DNA of 64,000 nucleotides from Luzula sylvatica. Its lineage: Eukaryota > Streptophyta > Magnoliopsida > Poales > Juncaceae. A model generated the notes under the pieces. That model had not been told where the DNA came from. It made no database searches and saw only the letters and a list, made by a program, of their open reading frames with translations. The stretch lies in contig OX326959.1 in NCBI GenBank assembly GCA_946800325.1, positions 25,427,447 through 25,491,446 of the forward strand, in the 5' to 3' direction. How positions within the stretch are numbered: the first letter of the stretch is position 1; each line of letters opens with the position of its first letter. A program made the translations under genes and the position numbers. This document shows positions 57,595-64,000 of the stretch, piece after piece.

Positions 57595-60519
57595 ATGAGC
57601 CATACTATTAGGCTTCCTTCTTCATTTCGATCAGTTACGAATCACAATACAGCCTTCTTCTGGCAGTCTTGCGTCGTCCCCGCCTTGCGCACTGCTCTCG
57701 CATGTGCTATTATTGGTGTAACTACAGTCTATGGACCAATCAGGTTTCGCCAACTCATCGAATTCCCTGCCTTCTCTTACGTAGCGACGATTATGATTAT
57801 CGGCGAGGCGACGCTTGGAGAAACTTTACATGGTGCCACGTGTTCCGTATTCGGAATGATTTTAGGGGTGCTTCCCGCCATGTTGACTATGCTTATAATA
57901 AAACCTGCTGGATTTTCCATCGGTACCACCACCGTTGCGGTGTTTCTGACAGCATTTTTTATTTCATGGACCGAGCCCATGGAGTTAATAGCCAAACGTA
58001 TAGCACTCGGCCAGACCGTGTTGATATATGTGGCAACCTTTAGGCATAATGATTTGGGTGGACATGGCCTCATGCACCAGGTTCATGTTGTTGCCAGTAC
58101 AGGACTTGGTATATCAGCTTCAGTCCTTGCTTTGCTGTTTCCTTATCCAAGACTTGCATCACATGAAGTAAGAATAATTTAAAGATAAGTCTATTATATA
58201 TTCTAAGATAATCATTAATTAAGGTGATTTTTTTTTAATTTTCATAGGTGAGAGAGAAGAAAAAGATGTACAATGAGATGGCTATAGAAAGAATACGGGT
58301 TTTAGTGGAGGGGTTTTGTGCAGAGAATAAATCGTGCATGGCAGCTTTGGTCTCTCAAGCTAGATGCTTTGGTGCATCAAGCACTAAGCTTCTCAATCAT
58401 ATCAAAACCAAACAAGTATAATACTAATCTCTCTTATTTCTAACTATTTTGTTAAGGTTAGTGTAGGAATGAAAGTAACTATTGTCTTTCTTGAAGAATC
58501 ATAAGAAAAAGGTGAAGTGTTAATTAGATTAAAATTAAGATAGAGATGATAGAATATATAATATTATAACAAGAAAGATTCATAGATTAAATAACCCTTG
58601 AGAAAAGTTAGGGTTAAAGTAAGATAAAGTTTATTACATCATTCGTATATATAAAGACAATCTAAGAGATTCTAATTCATTCATGAGGGTTCCACATCAT
58701 AATAAGGTCATGAAACACAAACGCAAAAAAAATGATGGTTTAAAAGGTGATACCAGTACGGGGAATCCTCATCAGCATCAATGAATCTAACTAAAGTATA
58801 CTTTGCTTATATAATTTAACTAAATTAATGAATCTCCATTTGGAACAGGGAAACCTACAATGGGAGAGGCCATTCATGTTTTCATCAAACCCTCACCTTG
58901 ACCAAGCCATGACAAGAGATAGTCTCCAAGCCATTGAAATGTCATTGAAAGGAATGGAGATTGCCCTGACTTCAACCAGCTCTGTCCCAATCAAATCCTT
59001 ACACGTCGAACAACAACAACAAGAAGATTTTGAGATTAGTCTTTCCATACTGAAAGACCAAATAAGTCTCAAATTACTCAAACCAAATTACTTCAATCAC
59101 CAAAAGGAGTCCTTAAACTTGACCTTTCAAAATCTTAGTATAAAACCACAAAACCCTAATGAGTCCCTCCCTTCTCTCTTCTTTCTCTTTTGCATGAATC
59201 TCCTTCTCAAAAAACCTTTAAACGCCATGATCAATGTCGATGGATCACAAGAAAACAAGGTCATTCCTACTACGACGGAACCAGACTCAAGTTCGTTCAA
59301 CGAAGAACCAAATCAGATAACCAGCAAAAGGAAAATTAAATCATTTTGCTCTTTTAAGCTAATAACTAAGGAAAGACTAATTGCCTCGTTGAAATGCGCT
59401 TTTTCTCTCTCTCTCGCAGTTTTTTTCGGCATTCTCTTTAGTCGTGAGAATGCTTATTGGTCGGGTCTCACTGTTGCAATCACAATGAATCCTTTGAGGC
59501 AATCAACGTTCAAATTGGCTAATTTGAGGGCTCAAGGGACAGCATTAGGGTCCATCTATGGAGTATTGGGTTCTTTTATCTCTCAAAATTTGATGGAACT
59601 AAGGTTCTTGGTTCTGTTACCTTTGATTATATTTACCGGTTTTTTACGGCATAGTAAAATGTATGGTCAAGCTGGCGGTATAGCCACAATAATCTCGGCT
59701 ATTGTGATATTGGGTCGGAGAAATTATGGATCTCCTATGTCCTTTACTATAAATAGGTTCTGCGAGACTTTTATAGGGTTGTCATGTTCAATATTTGTTG
59801 AACTGGTTTTACAACCTACTAGAGCTTCAACCCTAGCACAAGAACAACTTTTTCAAAGCCTCCATACACTAAGAGAATGCGTGGTCTCCTCGAAAAGAGA
59901 AACGAAGCTTCGAGAACAAGTTAGTGTGCTAAAGAAGTATATAACAGAGGCCGATTCCGAACCGAATCTTTGGTTCTTGCCTTTCAACACTACTTGCTAC
60001 CACAAGTTACATGATTCTCTATCTAACATGGAAAATTTCATGTACTTTATGAGTCAAGGTTTGGAGTTTATTTCTCATGAACTCGGAGAGCCTTTGGACG
60101 AGGCAAAAGAGAAGATCATCGAGAATATAGATAAATTCAAGAAGGTGGCGTGTGCTTCAATCAAGTTCATCGAATTGATTTGCACTTCAAATAATTCAAA
60201 GTCTCATGATATAGAAATGGCCGGTCATGTAGAACAAGAATTATGCGAGTTCGGTTCTCTGAGCGACTTGTACGAGCAGTGCGAGAAGTATGAGATGGAG
60301 ATAATCGAGGTGTTTGAAATGGAGGGTTTGTTGGGTCATAGAGAGATGAAGGGAGAATTTCAGCTTAGTATAGGTTGTATTTTGTTTTGTATGAAACGAT
60401 TGATGAAAGAAATTAAGGAGATGGAGAATAGAGCAATTGAGCTAGCTCATTGGGAGAATCCAGAGAGAAATGTAAATTTGAATGAGATCTATTGTAAACT
60501 TAGGGGCCAAAATGCATAA
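57595..60519 (+). CDS. FUSC-family (aromatic-acid exporter-like) membrane protein, 803 aa, 3 exons
   Basis: Exons 57595-58167, 58248-58415, 58849-60519; GT-AG and in frame. The N-terminal half has about six hydrophobic helices starting at residue 25 (VVPALRTALACAIIG), with LGETLHGATCSVFGMILGVL and later EPMELIAKRIALGQTVLIYV. A soluble helical region with basic VREKKKMYNE follows (exon 2 on). A second membrane domain starts at about residue 435 (LIASLKCAFSLSLAVFFGIL) and contains ENAYWSGLTVAITMNPLRQS and LRAQGTALGSIYGVLG, the classic FUSC/fusaric-acid-resistance signature; the C-terminus is a long helical cytosolic tail. This two-module arrangement and length match the plant family annotated as p-hydroxybenzoic acid efflux pump-like. 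The substrate in plants is not known to me, so transport is inferred from the family. Confidence 0.9.
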
Positions 60520-61466
60520 TAAAGAAAAATTATAAAATGATTGTAGATTTTGGGTGGGAGACATAAAATTTTTATGTTGTGAGAGCTTATGAATTCGAGT
60601 CTAATTGACACTAATGAATGGAGTACCATCGAAACTTCTTCGTTTACTCGTTTATTTTTTGTGTTATTCTAAATACGTTCGACAAAGCAAGTTGACACAA
60701 AAATATAATTTTATCTCACGTCGGATTGAGTTCGGAATAGCTAAAGAGATTTTCATCATAAAATTGGGATTAAATCATGGAATAAATCAATTTTATTTCA
60801 CACATTATATGGAATAGACTAATCTATCTCGTTCCTCCTTCTATTCCGAATTAATTTAATTCCGTTCAGTAAAATTAACATGGAATAAATCATCCTCCTT
60901 ATTCCATATGCGCCGAACAAAAGAAAATCAAAATCTTTAAAGCTCGGTGTTACCTTGAATCAAATCAACCCACATAAGTAATTATTTGATTTTTTTGATT
61001 TTTATATATATTTAACTCACACATGCAGTAATATTTATTTAAATCACAATGTTGGAGGAATTGTGATGCGTCATTCTAGATTTGTGGGAATATAATTTAA
61101 AACAAAAACTGAAATCTTGAACTACAACTGGGATTATTAATCAGAAACATTATTTTGCAAAATATCCATTGAAGGAAACTTGATATAAAAAGCTACGAAC
61201 CTTATGTTGGCAAATATCCGTTCAAAAAAAAATTAATATAAAAATTTATAAACATTATTTTGCCATACTTCCGTTGATGGGAAGTTAACATAAAAATTAG
61301 AAATCTTATTTTAATTTATACCGAGTAACAAAACTCATCAAAACAATATCATTAAGCATATCAATTTGATTGATCGAATATGAATTATAAAATCATACAA
61401 CAGATAAATGAAACAATTGTGATGTTGCATCAGCATTTCAAACACAGGTATGAAGTGAAACCTCAT
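60520..61466. other. Intergenic, no gene seen
   Basis: AT-rich; the first part should include the 3-prime UTR of the FUSC-type gene. A 70-codon frame at 60605-60817 has no support. Confidence 0.5.
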
Positions 61467-61474
61467 ATCATATC

Positions 61475-61990
61475 CAGGGGCGGATCTTATAAAGGGCCGC
61501 GGGGGGCGATCGCCCCCCCAAGAATTTTGAACATATAGTATATATTATTTATAGTTATGTATTTTTGATATGTAGAAATAAAAAATCTATGTTAATTTTC
61601 TGTCCCAAAACAATAATGAAATATATTGTGAACGAATCTTGTAAGGTGCGTTCGAACGGATCGTAGGGTGCGTTCGAACGGACTGCCACAATTATAAAAT
61701 GTTTTTATACACAATCATTCCAGAGAGTGTATGTTCGAACGAATCTTGTAGTTCGTTCGAACGGATGAGTACGAATGTAATTATGAAATTAACACATAAA
61801 TGAGACAGAAAATATACGTTCAAACGAACCATGGAGTTCGTTCGAACGGACCTTTTCGGGTATAAAAAGTGTTTTATACATTCTCATGACAGAAGTTGTG
61901 CGTTCGAACGAACATGCTGTTGGAAGTGTATATTGGATATACATAATCTTTTACCCAATCATTATCCTATTTTAGTATAAATAGGATGTT

Positions 61991-62047
<57 letters not shown>

Positions 62048-62744
62048 AGTCAATTGAGAATCAGTTCATTCATTCAGTCCAAACATTCTATCAAGGAGTT
62101 GAAAGAGTGCGAAGGAAGAGGAAAAGAGAAAAGAGGAGAAAAGAGTTTTCTCCGTCTAAGAGAATCGAAAACAATCAAGCAAGTTCGTCGGTGCATCGAC
62201 TAGACAGTTGCACCCGCGACCGAGGTGCTACGACTCACGGTGGATACGAGTAGAGGACCGACGCTTGTGTCTCTTCGTTGTGATCAAACCGAAGGAGTGA
62301 AAGGTTGTGGAAGCTTGTGGGCAAGAGACGCACGAAGACAATCGGAGACGTGTCAAGACGGTGGGAGACGTGTGGTATGGGAAACACGAGCTAGTCACCA
62401 ACGTGACACCATAGAAGAGAAGAATGCGAACGATCAACCCGTCGTGCATGATCAATTTCATGCTGGTAATCGTCTATCCTACTTTGCATCGTATCCTCGA
62501 TATCGAAGCGCGATCTAGAGATTTGAGAACCGGACCGGGCCTTCATATCCGCTGCGCGGGTCCTGGGTCGGAATAATCCCCATCAGCGGCTTCATGAGGA
62601 AGCTCAAAAATAGATACAAAATAAGGAGGTGGATAAATATTGGTCCTCTCTTTGTGTGTTATGTGTTAATTAACAATTAAAATTAAAAAATATTTTGTGT
62701 TTATATTTCGCCCCCCCAAGAATATGGTTCAAGATCCGCCACTG
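61475..62744. mobile_element. hAT-type transposon carrying LTR-like sequence
   Basis: Ends CAGGGGCGGATC and GATCCGCCACTG are inverted repeats (one mismatch), followed inward by CGCCCCCCCAAGAAT at both ends. A perfect 8-bp duplication, ATCATATC, flanks it at 61467-61474 and 62745-62752, diagnostic of hAT elements. No transposase is encoded. The interior (about 61,600-62,590) resembles the LTR family of 5094-6101 and 13852-14732: TTCGTTCGAACGGA palindromes, TGATCAATTTCATG, and a GC-rich CCGCTGCGCGGG end block. Confidence 0.85.
61600..62590 (+). repeat. LTR-like sequence nested in the hAT element
   Basis: About eight copies of the (G)TTCGAACGAAC/GGAC word to 61,910, then TATA-like and CT/TA microsatellites (61,994-62,045), then a segment ending GGACCGGGCCTTC, CCGCTGCGCGGG and CCCCATCA, in the order found at the end of the copia LTRs. 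I could not find a target duplication, so a solo LTR is likely but its exact ends are open. The 97-codon frame at 62225-62518 is not called. Confidence 0.55.
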
Positions 62745-62752
62745 ATCATATC

Positions 62753-63420
62753 ATATCATACTATAGTACTAATGCTAAATATTGAGTCTCTCACCCAGTC
62801 CGCCACGTGTAGGCTCTGCTGACCGTCTGATGGGTTTTTTCTGCCTGATCACAACCGTCTGATATCATCAAGATCCGACGGTCTGAATTTGAATGGTGCG
62901 GGTTTACGTAGACCATTACAAGGTAACAACACTTCGACCACGTGAACCGAGCCCAGCCAGACTTTGGACCCAAGCTAATACCCTTACCTCCTCTCCTCTC
63001 CTCTCTCTTCTCATTTTCGCGAACCAGGAAAATAAAGAAAACCACGACGAAACTCTAGCCAGGACGTGCGAAGTGCTGGCGACGACGGCGGGCGAAGCTT
63101 ACGGCCATGGCAGCCGCCTCGCGACCTGGTGGTTCTATCTCTTGCTCTGAAAACCCTAAGTCCTAGCTTCTCTGCAATCTACAGCAAGGTTCTTCGATTT
63201 TCTCCCTTTTCTTCTCGATTCCTTTGTTGATTTGGTTATTTTCCTTGCTTTTCAGTGATATCATTACAATTTCGGCCTAAACACCTCTTCAAATCAATCT
63301 AGTGTGAGGTTCTTCGTTTTTGCTCCTCACTTCTCTCTATTTTTGGACTGATTTTGTTATAACTTATTTCCCATTTCTTTCCAGTGATTTCATCAGAGTT
63401 TGTATCTGATTCGATCAAGG
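62753..63420 (+). other. Leader-like region before the terminal gene fragment
   Basis: GC-richer and CT-rich around 62,985-63,015. Two similar segments (AGGTTCTTCGATTTTCTCC near 63,188 and AGGTTCTTCGTTTTTGCTC near 63,307) follow intron-like T-rich stretches. A 19-codon frame starting at the ATG near 63,104 (MAAASRPGGSISCSENPKS) could be an upstream ORF or nothing. Confidence 0.35.
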
Positions 63421-63500
63421 ATAAACATTGAATCTGTTATCAGGTATAAATGGTTATGATTTGTCTTCAATTTCGAGTAAAATTTTCGATTTATTTAGGA

Positions 63501-64000
63501 TGAAGTTCATTCATCATCTTCCATTTTATCTCCTCAAGTATCGGTACAAGAGTCTCCTCAAGGGTATCTATCAAGTACCTCAACAAGCACTGCATCCGCG
63601 ACACACTGCTCCACATCAGCAACAACAAGTGCCACATCAGCAATTCATCCAAGCAAATCCTCATCAATACATGCACCATGCAGCATTCGGTACCTACGTA
63701 CCAGTCCCTTCTTACTACCCGTTACAACAAATACGGCTTCCTCAAAAATCCCACTTTGACCATCATCAACAAATACTGATGCACTACGTACCGATTCATC
63801 AGAACCCAAATCCCTACAATCTGGCTCCGGTACAGACCATATCGCCCGTACCAACAAACGCAGTACTGGTAAAACAAACCACGATGCCAACGGGCGTTAC
63901 TGATGGGGTATCGTTTAATCCCGCAAATGTCTTAATATCCCGTGGGTTACGGGTATGAGTTTGCGGATCCGGGTCGACAAGTTTACTATTCGCAAGTCGC
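63501..64000 (+). pseudogene. PB1-domain-protein-like fragment, frame-broken, runs off the edge
   Basis: After an acceptor-like TTATTTAG, one frame opens DEVHSSSSILSPQVSVQESP. From about 63,575 to 63,910 a second frame is clearly coding-like (HQQQQVPHQQFIQANPHQYM, then TYVPVPSYYPL and MHYVPIHQNPNPYNL). From about 63,945 a third frame gives YGYEFADPGRQVYYSQ up to the edge. This Gln/Pro/Tyr-rich order with a final YxYEYADP..VYYSQ box is what I recall from the C-terminal tail of plant PB1-domain proteins. The PB1 domain itself is not seen. The frame changes indicate a pseudogene or, less likely, unrecognised short introns. The window edge prevents a decision. Confidence 0.45.

Noticed and set aside
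57669..58073. Alternative frames over FUSC exon 1
   Set aside because: Shadows of the coding frame, which has clear membrane segments and correct splicing.

Overview
The window is AT-rich nuclear DNA from a flowering plant, most probably a eudicot. The evidence is GT-AG introns, plant-type protein families (CASP-like, plant FUSC-type exporter, UBC7/13/14-type E2), abundant plant transposons (Ty1/copia, Helitron, MULE-type MITEs, hAT, tRNA-derived SINE) and PBS sites complementary to initiator tRNA-Met. I cannot name the species.

Layout. From 1 to about 23 kb there is no intact gene. This part holds MITEs, a 1.5-kb solo LTR carrying a second solo LTR and sitting in a small candidate host exon, a 46-bp minisatellite, a decayed minus-strand Ty1/copia element, microsatellites, and a long inverted-repeat element with an apparently captured gene fragment. 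From 23 to 41.6 kb lies the gene-rich core: an uncharacterised membrane protein (-), a SINE, a young non-autonomous LTR element, Rab GDI (-, 13 exons), VPS2/CHMP2 (+), a 1198-residue protein made of two fused HSP70 units (+), a UBC7-type E2 (+) and a CASP-like protein (+). From 42 to 46 kb there is a non-autonomous Helitron (-) and a MULE-type element. Mitochondrial IF-2 (+, with a MITE in intron 4) covers 47.4-50.6 kb. A small LTR element lies at 53.1-54.7 kb, MITEs at 55.8-56.5 kb, a FUSC-type membrane transporter gene (+) at 57.6-60.5 kb, a hAT element containing LTR-like sequence at 61.5-62.7 kb, and a frame-broken PB1-protein-like fragment at the right edge.

Working together. GDI (Rab recycling) and VPS2 (ESCRT-III) are head to head across 426 bp and both act in endomembrane traffic. 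The HSP70-like protein and the E2 are protein quality-control neighbours, but nothing in the sequence ties their expression together.

The most striking item is the HSP70 fusion. Its first ATPase domain lacks the catalytic Lys and the conserved Glu-Pro of the family, while the second keeps them. Both halves share an intron at the same place and phase, which indicates tandem duplication followed by fusion. All coordinates, exon joins and repeat boundaries were read by eye; no search or alignment program was run.
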